From contig NZ_QPMM01000012.1 of assembly GCF_003419895.1 (NCBI RefSeq), positions 265,018-329,017 of the forward strand: DNA of 64,000 nt, written 5' to 3'. Below the pieces are notes generated by a model. It made no database searches. It had not been told where the DNA came from and worked only from the letters and a program-made list of their open reading frames with translations. Position numbers and translations under genes: made by a program. Within the stretch, counting starts at the first letter, position 1, and the number at the start of each line of letters is the position of its first letter. Shown here piece after piece: positions 32,754-41,211 of this stretch. The stretch comes from Chitinophaga silvatica. Lineage in GTDB: Bacteria; Bacteroidota; Bacteroidia; Chitinophagales; Chitinophagaceae.

Positions 32754-33485
32754 ATGAAGCAGCTAGTGCGTATAACTTTTGTTATCGGGATATTATTATT
32801 GAGCACATTTGTAGGAAAAGCACAAGTTCAGGAGTATACACCTCCTGTTTTACCAAACTTTGATGCTACCATTAAAACTGGTAAAATCCAGCTCGACTGG
32901 ATTTCAGGATTTACGCAGGTTAAGGAAATAGGCATTCAGCGGTCGCTGGATAGTGTCTTAAACTTTAACACAATTGGATATGCCAGTTATCCAACTCAAA
33001 CCAGAAATGCATATCTGGATAACCGTCCATTACCCGGTACCAACTACTATCGTCTCTTTATTCTGTTTACCAACGGTACCTTCATGTATAGCAAAACGGT
33101 GTTAGCTGTATCTGACAGTACTATTCGTGCCGATCAGAAACTACAATATGCCGATATTAAAGATGCAGTAAAGGGATTAAAAGGTAAAGAAGTAGAAAAT
33201 AAAGAACCAGAAAGAGTTGTATGGCATCCTTCAAACTACATATATACAACCGGTGATGGAAATGTGAGCATCAAATTACCCGATGCCGCACAGAAAAATT
33301 ATTCAGTGAAGTTTTTTGAATCAAATGGAACCTTCCTGTTTGAGATAGAGCATGTAAAAAGTCCAAGCCTGGTACTGGAAAAAGCCATTTTCCTGCATGC
33401 AGGGTGGTTCAATTTTGAGATCTACGATGGTCCTATTCTCAAGGAAAAATGGAGCCTCTTTATTCCGTTGAATTATAAGATGTAA
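32754..33485 (+). CDS. Secreted protein of unknown function
   Basis: A 243-residue protein with a clear signal peptide (MKQLVRITFVIGILLLSTFVGKAQ). The mature part looks all-beta: LDWISGFTQVKEIGIQRSLDS near 43-63 and NAYLDNRPLPGTNYYRLFI near 83-101 resemble a fibronectin-III-like strand pattern seen in Bacteroidota surface proteins. A second sandwich may follow near 165-240 (SVKFFESNGTFLFEIEHVKS ... WFNFEIYDGPILKEKWSL), like a degenerate sorting domain. No catalytic motif was seen. It ends at a strong bidirectional terminator shared with lipB. Confidence 0.7.
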   Translation: MKQLVRITFVIGILLLSTFVGKAQVQEYTPPVLPNFDATIKTGKIQLDWISGFTQVKEIGIQRSLDSVLNFNTIGYASYPTQTRNAYLDNRPLPGTNYYRLFILFTNGTFMYSKTVLAVSDSTIRADQKLQYADIKDAVKGLKGKEVENKEPERVVWHPSNYIYTTGDGNVSIKLPDAAQKNYSVKFFESNGTFLFEIEHVKSPSLVLEKAIFLHAGWFNFEIYDGPILKEKWSLFIPLNYKM

Positions 33486-33489
33486 TTTT

Positions 33490-33549
33490 TATATAAAAAG
33501 AAAAACGCGAAGGTTATCACAATAACCTTCGCGTTTTTCTTTTTATATA
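33490..33549. terminator. Strong bidirectional terminator
   Basis: A perfect 28-bp stem (33490-33517 with 33522-33549) with a four-base loop. The core is CGCGAAGGTTAT / ATAACCTTCGCG, flanked by AAAAAGAAAAA and TTTTTCTTTTT, so each strand has a T-tract. It separates the convergent gene at 32754 and lipB. Confidence 0.95.
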
Positions 33550-33555
33550 CCTGAT

Positions 33556-34263
33556 TTACAGGATGATGTTTGCCTCAAATATCTCAGCAAAATTCTTTCT
33601 CAGCTTCTCCTTAACCTCATTAATATCTATCTCTCTTCCAAGTTCATGACTCAATGATGCTACCTTTTTGTCCTGAATTCCGCAAGGCACGATTTTGTTA
33701 AAATAGTCCATACTGGTATTCACATTCAGCGCAAAACCGTGCATGGTTACCCAACGGCTGCATCTAACCCCCATTGCACAGATTTTCCTTGCTTTAGCCT
33801 TGTCATGAGGTTCCAGCCATACACCAGTTTCTCCGGCCGAACGATCGCCCTTTAGTCCATATTCCGCGATAGTGCGGATAATTACTTCCTCAAGATTTCT
33901 CAGGTATTTACCTATATCTGTATAAAATTTCTCCAGGTCCAGAATTGGATAACCGACTATCTGACCAGGACCATGAAAAGTGATATCTCCGCCTCTATTG
34001 GTTGGTACAAAACCAATTCCCTGCTCTTTCAGCGCCTCCTGAGAAACCAGGAGGTTTTCCATATGTCCGCTTTTTCCTAAAGTATATACCGGTGGGTGTT
34101 CACAAAAAAGAAGGTAATTAGTAGTATCGACAGGGATTTGTCCTGCAGCCGCAGATTTTAACCCTACATTCTGTTTCAGTAGCTTTTCCTGATAATCCCA
34201 GGCTTCCTGATAGTCTATAGTTCCAAGATCACTAAAAAGGATCTCTTGTCTAATCTTTTCCAT
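33556..34263 (-). CDS. lipB: Octanoyl-[acyl-carrier-protein]:protein transferase
   Basis: Transfers octanoate from ACP to lipoyl domains, the first lipoylation step. The protein is 235 residues from ATG 34263 (MEKIRQEILFSDLG). RGGDITFHGPGQIVGYPILDL is at 90-110, the ligase-like HGFALNVN near 175-182, and the thioester Cys194 (VPCGI) with Lys199/200 (DKKVASLSHELG) form the active site. The reading frame stays open for about 730 bases upstream, through the 141-bp repeats and into the antisense of rluD. That extension is not part of LipB and is rejected as coding. lipA is not in the window. Confidence 0.95.
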   Translation of the reverse strand: MEKIRQEILFSDLGTIDYQEAWDYQEKLLKQNVGLKSAAAGQIPVDTTNYLLFCEHPPVYTLGKSGHMENLLVSQEALKEQGIGFVPTNRGGDITFHGPGQIVGYPILDLEKFYTDIGKYLRNLEEVIIRTIAEYGLKGDRSAGETGVWLEPHDKAKARKICAMGVRCSRWVTMHGFALNVNTSMDYFNKIVPCGIQDKKVASLSHELGREIDINEVKEKLRKNFAEIFEANIIL

Positions 34264-34286
34264 AATCGCCCCCAAAGTTAGGTAGT

Positions 34287-34757
34287 TTCTCGCAGAGGCG
34301 CTAAGTTTGTTTAAGAGGCATAAGTTTTTAGTTTTAAAGAAAATCTGTTGAGCCTCTTGAATACAATCCAATTGGAAGCCCTTAATAAAATCCGCTACAA
34401 TCCTTTTGTTACTTAATATTAGTCTTAGCCTCTCTACGAGCAAAAAAGCGAGCCTGCAAGCCCGGAAAAACTTATCTAAGATTCGCTGTTGAGCCTCTTG
34501 AAAACAATCCAATTGGAAGCCCTTAATAAAATCCGCTACAATCCTTTTGTTACTTAATATTAGTCTTAGCCTCTCTGCGAGCAAAAAAGCGAGCCTGCGA
34601 GCCCGGAAAAACTTATCTAAGATTCGCTGTTGAGCCTCTTGAATACAATCCAATTGGAAGCCCTTAATAAAATCCGCTACAATCCTTTTGTTACTTAATA
34701 TTAGTCTTAGCTTCTCTGCGAGCAAAAAAGCGAGCCTGCGAGCCCGGAAAAACTTAT
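34287..34757. repeat. Three tandem 141-bp repeats plus a partial copy between lipB and rluD
   Basis: Copies begin at 34347, 34488 and 34629, exactly 141 bases apart; the third loses identity near 34757. A shorter relative lies at 34287-34346. The copies differ at only a few positions (for example CTACGAG/CTGCGAG, GAATACAA/GAAAACAA), so duplication is recent. On the minus strand each contains TTGCTCGCAGAGAGGC, TAAGACTAATATTAAG, AAAAGGATTGTAGCGGAT and TTATTAAGGGCTTCC, the same ordered blocks as the 47-kb palindrome. Since 141 is 47 codons, the minus-strand frame stays open throughout (FFRARRLAFLLAERLRL repeated), but this looks accidental. The rluD promoter lies at the right edge. Confidence 0.92.
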
Positions 34758-34762
34758 TTTTG
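34755..34762 (+). promoter_or_regulatory. -7 element of the rluD promoter at the repeat edge
   Basis: TATTTTTG (34755-34762) matches TAnnTTTG and lies 16 bases before ATG 34778. It starts where the third repeat copy diverges: the other copies have AACTTATCTAAG where this one has AACTTATTTTTG. No clear -33 TTG was seen at the right distance; that position is inside the repeat. Confidence 0.45.
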
Positions 34763-34777
34763 CGAAAAATATAGCGA

Positions 34778-35848
34778 ATGTCTGAAGAATTGCTGGAATT
34801 GGAAGATGAGCTGGAAAATGGGGAAGGAAGTGAGGAATTATATGAAAAGATCAATATGGTGGTCGATAAAGGCCAGGAACCCATTCGGATCGATAAATTC
34901 CTTACTGCCCGTATTGAAGGCGCTACCCGCAATAAAATACAACAAGCATTAGATGGTGAATTGGTATTGGTGAATGACAAACCTGTCAAATCCAATTACA
35001 AAATCAGGCCATTAGACAGAATTGTCGTGTTTTCCAATAAGAGCCCGGAAAACACGGATATTATTCCGCAGGAACTCCCGCTCAACATAGTATACGAGGA
35101 TGACGATATCCTGATAATCGATAAACCAGCCGGATTAGTTGTACATCCTGGTTCAGGAAACCGCGATGGCACCCTGGTTAATGGACTTGCCTGGTACCTG
35201 GGTGATAAAACCCAGTCTGTTGAACCCGAACTGCCAAGATTTGGATTGGTACACCGTATAGATAAAAATACAAGTGGACTTCTGGTAATCGCCAAAACAG
35301 ATAAGGCAATGAGCGATCTTGCCAAACAATTCTTCGATCATACCGTGCACCGCCGGTATATAGCCTTAGTATGGGGCGATTTTGAAGAAGATGAAGGAAC
35401 CGTTATTGCCCATGTAGGACGCCATCAGCGCCTTCGCAAAATCATGGATGCTTACCCGGATGGAGAGTATGGAAAAGAAGCTATCACTCACTACAGAGTA
35501 TTGGAACGATATAATTATGTAAGTCTGATTGAGTGCCGCCTCGAAACAGGAAGAACCCATCAGATCCGTGTACATATGCAACACATAGGTCATTCTCTCT
35601 TCAATGATGAAACCTACGGAGGTAGCAGAATCGTTAAAGGCACTGTGTATACCAAATACAAACAGTTTGTTGATAACTGTTTTGAAATTATGCCACGACA
35701 CGCTCTGCACGCACAACAATTAGGTTTTATACACCCACGCACCAGAAAACAAATGTACTTCGAAAGCCCAATGCCGGCCGATTTCACAGGAGTGCTGGAA
35801 AAGTGGAAAAGATATATTTCTGCACGTCCGCTTACCGATAACGACTAG
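34778..35848 (+). CDS. rluD: Ribosomal large subunit pseudouridine synthase, RluD type
   Basis: Isomerises uridines in 23S rRNA. The 356-residue protein has an S4 RNA-binding domain at about 35-95 (IRIDKFLTARIEGATRNKIQQAL), then the RluA-family catalytic domain. DILIIDKPAGLVVHPGSGN is near 110-128, HRIDKNTSGLLVIAKT at 159-174 with catalytic Asp162, and ETGRTHQIRVHMQHIGHSLFND near 255-276. The S4 domain and length favour RluD (positions 1911/1915/1917) over RluA or RluC; the exact positions are inference. The first 30 residues are acidic (EELLELEDELENGEGSEE), an extension not needed for catalysis. Confidence 0.9.
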   Translation: MSEELLELEDELENGEGSEELYEKINMVVDKGQEPIRIDKFLTARIEGATRNKIQQALDGELVLVNDKPVKSNYKIRPLDRIVVFSNKSPENTDIIPQELPLNIVYEDDDILIIDKPAGLVVHPGSGNRDGTLVNGLAWYLGDKTQSVEPELPRFGLVHRIDKNTSGLLVIAKTDKAMSDLAKQFFDHTVHRRYIALVWGDFEEDEGTVIAHVGRHQRLRKIMDAYPDGEYGKEAITHYRVLERYNYVSLIECRLETGRTHQIRVHMQHIGHSLFNDETYGGSRIVKGTVYTKYKQFVDNCFEIMPRHALHAQQLGFIHPRTRKQMYFESPMPADFTGVLEKWKRYISARPLTDND

Positions 35849-35856
35849 CAGAATAC

Positions 35857-35888
35857 GGATGGGAAATAAAGAAAAATATTTCCCATCC
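35857..35888 (+). terminator. Terminator after rluD
   Basis: GGATGGGAAATA and TATTTCCCATCC form a perfect 12-bp stem with an eight-base A-rich loop, starting eight bases after the stop. The downstream T-run is short (TAATTTATT). Confidence 0.75.
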
Positions 35889-35949
35889 TAATTTATTAGA
35901 AATAATAAACATATTTGAATTATCTTAGCGGACATTACCATGTCATTAC

Positions 35950-37629
35950 ATGAGAAGCCAGATAGTTCGTGTTCCTCCATATTGGTCTATACTACCAGCG
36001 TTACTGGTATACTGCCTATTCTTCTGTCCTATAGCCGCCAAAGCTCAAGGCAACAATCCATTTAGTGTGTCGTCGACCTGTGTTAATGACACTACTTTCT
36101 TTTCCATTAATCAGCCTATGGGCATTGATTCGGTTAAATGGTTTTTCGGAGATCCCAATTCCGGAGCAAAAAATTCTTCAAAATCAATTTCTCCCTATCA
36201 TATATATACTAATATTGGTACCTATAATGATACGCTGGTGGCATGGCGACAAGGAATTCCGGATACCACTATTCAGCCGATTGTAATTGTAATGATCCCC
36301 TTTTTTGATCTGGGGCCCCAGGACGTTACATTATGTGAAGGCAGTACAATGACATTAACCGCACCACTTATCCCGGGTGCCGAATACCTGTGGCAGGATG
36401 GTTCTACCAGCAACACAATACTTGTAGATACTTCTGCTACCTATAAAGTGAAAATAAATGGTTGTCCAAATCCTGATTCTGTCAACGTATTTTATACTCC
36501 CATTCCGAAAGTAGACTTAGGAAAAGATCTGATTTTATGCACCAATGAGAATATAATGCTGGATGCCACAGCTCAGAACTGTACCTACTTATGGAATACA
36601 GGAAATACAGAACCCACACAAAACGTAACCACCAGTGGCACCTACCATGTAGATATATTTCCTAAGGGATGTGCGCCGATGTCGGACGACATCACCATTA
36701 CATTTACCGGTCCACCGTATCCATTTTCATTGGGCCCGGACACCTTATTATGTCCTGGTGAAACTATTCGTATTGCCCCTGTTGTAAACGGAGCCAGCAA
36801 ATGGGAATGGAGTACCGGAGCTACAAGCCCCTCAGTTACTATCAGTAATACTACGAATCTCTGGGCGTTGGTGGAGATAAACGGTATTTGTAGTGTAGTA
36901 GACACCATTTTCATCAACTATAACAGACTTAAAAAATTAGATCTGGGTAGGGATACTACCATTTGTAAGGGCAATTTTCTTGTATTAACAGCCGATTTCG
37001 GTAATGGAACCTACAAATGGCAGGATGGTTCAGATCAGGCAACCTATTACGTAACCAAACCAGGTTATTATTATGTAGATGCCAAAATAGGACGTTGCGA
37101 ATCGACCGATAGTATAGCTGTTTATTTTGAAGATACCTTAAGGGTAAACCTGGGGCCAGACACGCTATTATGTCTGGGAGAAGTATACAGGTTAAAAGCA
37201 CAGGGAGCAATGGGAGGAATCTATAAATGGCAGGATAGCACCAGTACCAGTATGTATACCGTTACACAACCGGGAATATATGCCATGGTAGCGTATAACA
37301 GCTGTGGAAAGAGTGTAGATTCTGTTGTAGTACGCTATAAAGATTGTGCTTGTCAGGTATATTTACCAAATGCCTTTACCCCGAATGGAGACGGGAAAAA
37401 TGATTATTTCCGGCCCATATACCGATGTCCGATCTACGATTATGTATTAAGTATATATAACCGCTGGGGAGAGCGGGTATTTTACACTACCGATCCACAG
37501 GTAGGGTGGACGGGCAAAGTAAACGGACTAACAGCAGCCCTCAACACATATGTATGGATCCTGGATTATAAGGAATATAATACCAAGTTACCAGTGCATA
37601 AAACGGGAACAGTTACAATAATTTACTGA
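35950..37629 (+). CDS. Secreted PKD/Ig-repeat protein with a type IX secretion CHU_C domain
   Basis: A 559-residue exported protein: signal peptide at 1-33 (ending AAKAQ), then a PKD-like domain near 40-115 (DSVKWFFGDPNSGAKNSSKSISPYHIY). Five Ig-like repeats of about 75 residues follow, each opening with a variant of DLGPDTLLCxGE and containing YxWQDGSTS ... GxYxV. The last 90 residues are a gliding-motility-associated C-terminal domain (LPNAFTPNGDGKNDYFRP, YNRWGERVFYTTD, WTGKVNG, YVWILDY), the type B cargo signal of the T9SS. It is probably a surface adhesin or binding protein. Its stop overlaps the convergent gene at 37623 by seven bases. Confidence 0.88.
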   Translation: MRSQIVRVPPYWSILPALLVYCLFFCPIAAKAQGNNPFSVSSTCVNDTTFFSINQPMGIDSVKWFFGDPNSGAKNSSKSISPYHIYTNIGTYNDTLVAWRQGIPDTTIQPIVIVMIPFFDLGPQDVTLCEGSTMTLTAPLIPGAEYLWQDGSTSNTILVDTSATYKVKINGCPNPDSVNVFYTPIPKVDLGKDLILCTNENIMLDATAQNCTYLWNTGNTEPTQNVTTSGTYHVDIFPKGCAPMSDDITITFTGPPYPFSLGPDTLLCPGETIRIAPVVNGASKWEWSTGATSPSVTISNTTNLWALVEINGICSVVDTIFINYNRLKKLDLGRDTTICKGNFLVLTADFGNGTYKWQDGSDQATYYVTKPGYYYVDAKIGRCESTDSIAVYFEDTLRVNLGPDTLLCLGEVYRLKAQGAMGGIYKWQDSTSTSMYTVTQPGIYAMVAYNSCGKSVDSVVVRYKDCACQVYLPNAFTPNGDGKNDYFRPIYRCPIYDYVLSIYNRWGERVFYTTDPQVGWTGKVNGLTAALNTYVWILDYKEYNTKLPVHKTGTVTIIY

Positions 37630-38570
37630 GCCGCAGTGAAGTTGCTGAACTTAGCTGAAAACACAGCTGTTTCCCGTTTCTTGAACGGAACATCCCAGGT
37701 ACCGTTGTAGGTAACCAAAGCAGGAATAAGTAAACCGTTGAACTTAGTCATTTGTACATTCATCTTCACATTGAAATCGAACAGCATTGTTTTATAAGAC
37801 AAAGCATATTTACGCCCAACGATTTCGAAATTATCTTTATTGAACCAGGTGATTAATTCATCGATCACAACATCTGCCCTGTCGATACGGTTGAGGTCTG
37901 GTTTTGCTTTTGCAGTAAATACATAACATGGAGTACCATCAACATAATTCTCTGAACTGATAGAGAAATTATAAAAGCGCATTACATCAGAATCGAAGAT
38001 TGCGACTTTAGCTCCCACTACTGGTACCCCTCTAACAGGCTTACCTGGGTTGAAGATAAGTTGTTTGAGCTGTGATTTATGTCTTGCCATTGAGCCGCCG
38101 GAGGATTCCGGATTTTCGCCGCGGGCATCAACGCACACAGTTCCCTTTGTAAAAAAGAGATTGGCGTATAACTCAGCTGTATAGTAATTATAGTTGCCTT
38201 TTCTGGTATAAAAGTCACCTGTTACCTGTTCGTTCATCACCTGCATGGATCTGCAACGGCCGGTAACGGTTTGTTTGGTTTGATTATAGAGAGAAGCCTG
38301 GCTGCTTCCATCTTTTGCGAGGATTTTGATATCGTTGACGGCGTCAAATCCTACGATATGTAGATTTTTAAATGCGCGGTAAAAAGTGGTATCGTCCTCT
38401 ACCCTTTTAATGAAGCTATTAACGTCGAAGCCTACACGTTTTGCGGCAACAACCACCTCATCGAGGTTAACGGTCATGCCCCTGTAGTGGGCGGTATCCT
38501 GAGCTGTTGATTGGAGGTAACAGCCAATAATTATCAGTGTGCAGATGATTCCTTTCAATGAGTTAATCAT
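37623..38570 (-). CDS. Exported protein of unknown function
   Basis: A 315-residue protein with a signal peptide (MINSLKGIICTLIIIGCYLQSTAQ). The mature protein begins YRGMTVNLDEVVVAAKRVGFDVNSFIKRVEDDTTFYRAFKNLH. The LDEVVV stretch recalls the plug start of TonB-linked proteins, but no barrel follows. YFCNFSISSEN-type and NFEIVGRKYALSYKTMLFDFNVKMNVQMTKF-type strands suggest a beta-rich lipoprotein-carrier-like fold. Similar proteins are conserved in Chitinophagaceae without a function. It converges on the T9SS cargo gene, sharing seven bases at the stop codons. Confidence 0.7.
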   Translation of the reverse strand: MINSLKGIICTLIIIGCYLQSTAQDTAHYRGMTVNLDEVVVAAKRVGFDVNSFIKRVEDDTTFYRAFKNLHIVGFDAVNDIKILAKDGSSQASLYNQTKQTVTGRCRSMQVMNEQVTGDFYTRKGNYNYYTAELYANLFFTKGTVCVDARGENPESSGGSMARHKSQLKQLIFNPGKPVRGVPVVGAKVAIFDSDVMRFYNFSISSENYVDGTPCYVFTAKAKPDLNRIDRADVVIDELITWFNKDNFEIVGRKYALSYKTMLFDFNVKMNVQMTKFNGLLIPALVTYNGTWDVPFKKRETAVFSAKFSNFTAAQ

Positions 38571-38649
38571 GCTGCAATTTAAGGGATTCTAAGTTTCTCT
38601 CAAAGATGCAGTGTTGCTGAAACATTGTTCAGCGATCAATATAAAAAAG

Positions 38650-38673
38650 AAGGGCGGGATCAGGCCCGCCCTT
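38650..38673 (-). terminator. Terminator after the anti-sigma gene
   Basis: AAGGGCGGG and CCCGCCCTT form a 9-bp GC-rich stem with a six-base loop, with TTCTTTTTT following on the minus strand. It lies about 25 bases after the stop of the RskA-like gene. Confidence 0.85.
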
Positions 38674-38698
38674 TGTGAGATTAGATTTTAGAGAATGG

Positions 38699-39547
38699 TC
38701 AACCAGGTATTTTTCCTGCAACATACATCTGCTCCATGGTTGGTGAAGCGGCACCGCCTTTCTTCTCAAGTGTTACAGCAAACATTTGAGCTTTGCCGGT
38801 GACTTTCATTTTCTGGAGTAGATTAACAGTATCACCCATTTCGAACACACCCATATCAACAGGTTTACCATCTACGATAGCCCACAGTTGATATTGCTGA
38901 TCTGCTTTAGGTTCTGGGAGATTATTAACCTTGAGGTAAACCTGCTGGCTTTCCTTGTTCCAGAAGACGGTAGCGAGTGCAGTTGGGAATGCTTTAGTAC
39001 CAGGCATAGAAACCTTAAATACTTTAGGATCCTGTATTACGTTCATAGACTCCTGCATTTGTTCTAAGCGTGTTTTGTAAAGATTGCTTTTCGACAAAAT
39101 GGAGTTTTGAGAAAGGAGTAAAGACTCATATTTGTCTTTATACCCTTTAAATTCTTTGTATCTGTTGAAGAACACAAAGTTCAGCAACAGACTGCCTAGC
39201 AGTAAAACTGCTGCGATGGAGGCGATCCATTTCCAGGTTGGGCGTTTTGATGATTGCATGTAAACAACTTTAGTTGGTTGCAGGTCATTGTCGGTTTCTG
39301 ACAGTACTTGCTGCAAGTTGGGTGTATTGTTAAGGTTTGAGAAAATGCGGTTTTTGACATCAGCGGAGGGGTTGATACTTTGCATGTTAACGTAGGCTTC
39401 CATACTCCGGCGATAGGCTTCAACTTCGGCAGCAACTTCCGGGAATTGAGCTATAGCTGCATTCAGTTCCCGAACTTGTTGTTCGGAAGCCACGCCAGCC
39501 ATATAAAGCTCGATGATCCCGGATGATATGAAGTCTTGTGAATTCAC
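38699..39547 (-). CDS. RskA-family anti-sigma factor
   Basis: A 282-residue single-pass membrane protein. The N-terminal cytoplasmic part (FISSGIIELYMAGVASEQQVRELNAAIAQFP) is a zinc-less anti-sigma module, and a membrane segment lies near 103-125 (WIASIAAVLLLGSLLLNFVFF). A coiled region follows, then a periplasmic RskA (anti-sigma-K) domain near 175-280: VFWNKESQQVYLKVNNLPEPKADQQYQLWAIVDGKPVDMGVF. The start is GTG at 39547, three bases after the end of its sigma gene. It should hold the neighbouring ECF factor inactive until a signal leads to its proteolysis. It is a paralogue of the product of 40282-41202. Confidence 0.87.
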   Translation of the reverse strand: MNSQDFISSGIIELYMAGVASEQQVRELNAAIAQFPEVAAEVEAYRRSMEAYVNMQSINPSADVKNRIFSNLNNTPNLQQVLSETDNDLQPTKVVYMQSSKRPTWKWIASIAAVLLLGSLLLNFVFFNRYKEFKGYKDKYESLLLSQNSILSKSNLYKTRLEQMQESMNVIQDPKVFKVSMPGTKAFPTALATVFWNKESQQVYLKVNNLPEPKADQQYQLWAIVDGKPVDMGVFEMGDTVNLLQKMKVTGKAQMFAVTLEKKGGAASPTMEQMYVAGKIPG

Positions 39548-39549
39548 TT

Positions 39550-40107
39550 TTATAAATTGGTTGAATTAATGATTGTTCTTAATTGTTGAATTGCATTTCT
39601 CATTCTGGTTTTAACAGTTCCCAATGGCACATCCATTATTCTTGCAATTTCCTCCTGGGTACATCCCTTGTAATAGGCCAGGTCTATTAACTGTCGTTGT
39701 TCTTTAGTTAGTCTTTCCAACACCTGAGAAAATCCTAGTTGGTCATTTATTGGCAGAACCGGTGTTGTTTCCTTGAGGGCATGCAAATCATCGGTATTAT
39801 AAATTGTTTTTTGTTCTTGTTTGAAGGATTTAGATCTGAGAAGATCAATAGCGGTATTTCTGGCAACGTTGAGCATCCAGGTAAAGAGCCGGCCTTTTTG
39901 TTCGTTGTATGTATCGGCATTTCTCCAGATTTTAAGAAACACTTCCTGCAAAACATCATTGGCAGCAGCATTATCGTTTAATACTTTGCTGATCACTCCG
40001 AATAATGCGGGTGAGTAGAGATCATATATATAACTGAAGAGTTTCTCGTCACGTGCCAGTAGGCCATGAACGAGTTCAGTTTCGGTATATGTAACTGAAG
40101 ATTCCAA
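39550..40107 (-). CDS. ECF sigma factor (sigma-K-like), copy 1
   Basis: A 185-residue ECF factor: region 2 has ANDVLQEVFLKIWRNADTYNEQKGRLFTWMLNVARNTAIDLLR, and region 4 has LTKEQRQLIDLAYYKGCTQEEIARIMDVPLGTVKTRMRNAI. The start is set at TTG 40107 (ESSVTYTETELVHG), because it aligns exactly with the TTG-started paralogue at 41763 (GATLTYTEVELVQG). A longer frame to GTG 40152 is possible. It pairs with the RskA-like gene just downstream. The two pairs are products of a tandem duplication. Confidence 0.88.
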   Translation of the reverse strand: MESSVTYTETELVHGLLARDEKLFSYIYDLYSPALFGVISKVLNDNAAANDVLQEVFLKIWRNADTYNEQKGRLFTWMLNVARNTAIDLLRSKSFKQEQKTIYNTDDLHALKETTPVLPINDQLGFSQVLERLTKEQRQLIDLAYYKGCTQEEIARIMDVPLGTVKTRMRNAIQQLRTIINSTNL

Positions 40108-40281
40108 ATTAATTCTTGTAGAATTATTAACAGTTAGGTAAATGACAAACACACAGGCATGATGAGGTTAATCATGCGCATTCAGGATTACAAATACTCA
40201 ATTTGTTGTGTGGTCTTTATGGTTGTTAACCTGGGGTATTGGGATAAAGCAATTTACATTTTTTCTTTATACTAAAAGAAA

Positions 40282-41202
40282 TTATTGTGTTCGATGTCCG
40301 CTCATAATTATTTCTTCTTTAGCAGGAGGAGTGGTAGAACCTACTGTTTGTAAAGAAATGATAAAACTATCTGCATTTTTTATTTCTTTCATTTGTTGCC
40401 AAACCTTGGTCATATTAGCTCCGGTATTAAAAACACCGGCATCTTTAAAGGTTGAATTATGGATGGCCCATAAATGAAATTGTTTCCCATTTGGAGGTAA
40501 CGGCATTAACTGTGCAAGTAAAAGCACGGCGTTGCTATGGTTATTCCACCCAATATCGATAGAACTACCCTCATAGTTGCTGGTACCTTCTAAATGAGTC
40601 AGTTTAAAATCAGGATCCTTTAAGCTGCTATTGGTATTGTTTGATGGGCTTTGATAAGCTGTTTGATTTTGTTGTTCTTTTTGTTCATCCAATTTTTCAC
40701 GGGTAGCGATCAGCTCTTTATATCTGCCTTCATAATCATTTGAAGCATTAAAGAAAAAGAAGTTTAGCAAAACACTTCCCACCAGTACAATAATAATAGC
40801 AGCTGTAGCATACTTCCATTTCAGATCGGAAGAGGATTTGGATGCTGGTTTATGTATTATTGGTTTAGGTTTGATGGTATGATGATTGGAAGAAGGTAAT
40901 TTATATTGTTGTTGACTGGTAGGATCAGAAAGGGAAGGTTTTGGTTGCAATTCCATAGAATTACCAGCAGCAGCTTCTTCTTCGTGAATGATGGCCAGTA
41001 TTTTCTCTTTAATGACTGAGGGAGGAGTGATGGCGTAGAGTTGCACAAAGCGTTCCTTTTCCTGCTGCAAAGCACGAACTGCAGCACGGATATCGGGGTA
41101 TTGCAAGGCAGCTATCTCTACTTCGATCTGCTCCTCTTCCGGGAGCATTCCAAATACGTAGCTTTCAAGAATGCCGGATGATATGTAATGTTGTACATCC
41201 AC
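40282..41202 (-). CDS. RskA-family anti-sigma factor, second copy
   Basis: A 306-residue paralogue of the product of 38699-39547. The N-terminus (YISSGILESYVFGMLPEEEQIEVEIAALQYPDIRAAV) aligns with the first copy, a membrane segment lies near 132-150 (WKYATAAIIIVLVGSVLLNFFFF), and the RskA domain follows (IDIGWNNHSNAVLLLAQLMPLPPNGKQFHLWAIHNS). The stretch between residues 65 and 125 is a long polar linker (PSLSDPTSQQQYKLPSSNHHTIKPKPIIHKP) longer than in copy 1. The start is GTG at 41202, nine bases after the sigma gene. It is expected to bind the ECF factor of the same unit. Confidence 0.85.
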   Translation of the reverse strand: MDVQHYISSGILESYVFGMLPEEEQIEVEIAALQYPDIRAAVRALQQEKERFVQLYAITPPSVIKEKILAIIHEEEAAAGNSMELQPKPSLSDPTSQQQYKLPSSNHHTIKPKPIIHKPASKSSSDLKWKYATAAIIIVLVGSVLLNFFFFNASNDYEGRYKELIATREKLDEQKEQQNQTAYQSPSNNTNSSLKDPDFKLTHLEGTSNYEGSSIDIGWNNHSNAVLLLAQLMPLPPNGKQFHLWAIHNSTFKDAGVFNTGANMTKVWQQMKEIKNADSFIISLQTVGSTTPPAKEEIIMSGHRTQ

Positions 41203-41211
41203 TAGTGAGGA

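Noticed and set aside
34347..34769. CRISPR array
   Set aside because: The units are 141 bp, directly adjacent without unique spacers, and no cas genes are present.
34264..34995. Upstream in-frame extension of lipB (about 244 codons), including three 47-residue repeats
   Set aside because: It runs through tandem nucleotide repeats and antisense to the start of rluD. The LipB family begins at ATG 34263, and openness of the frame is explained by the 141-bp period.
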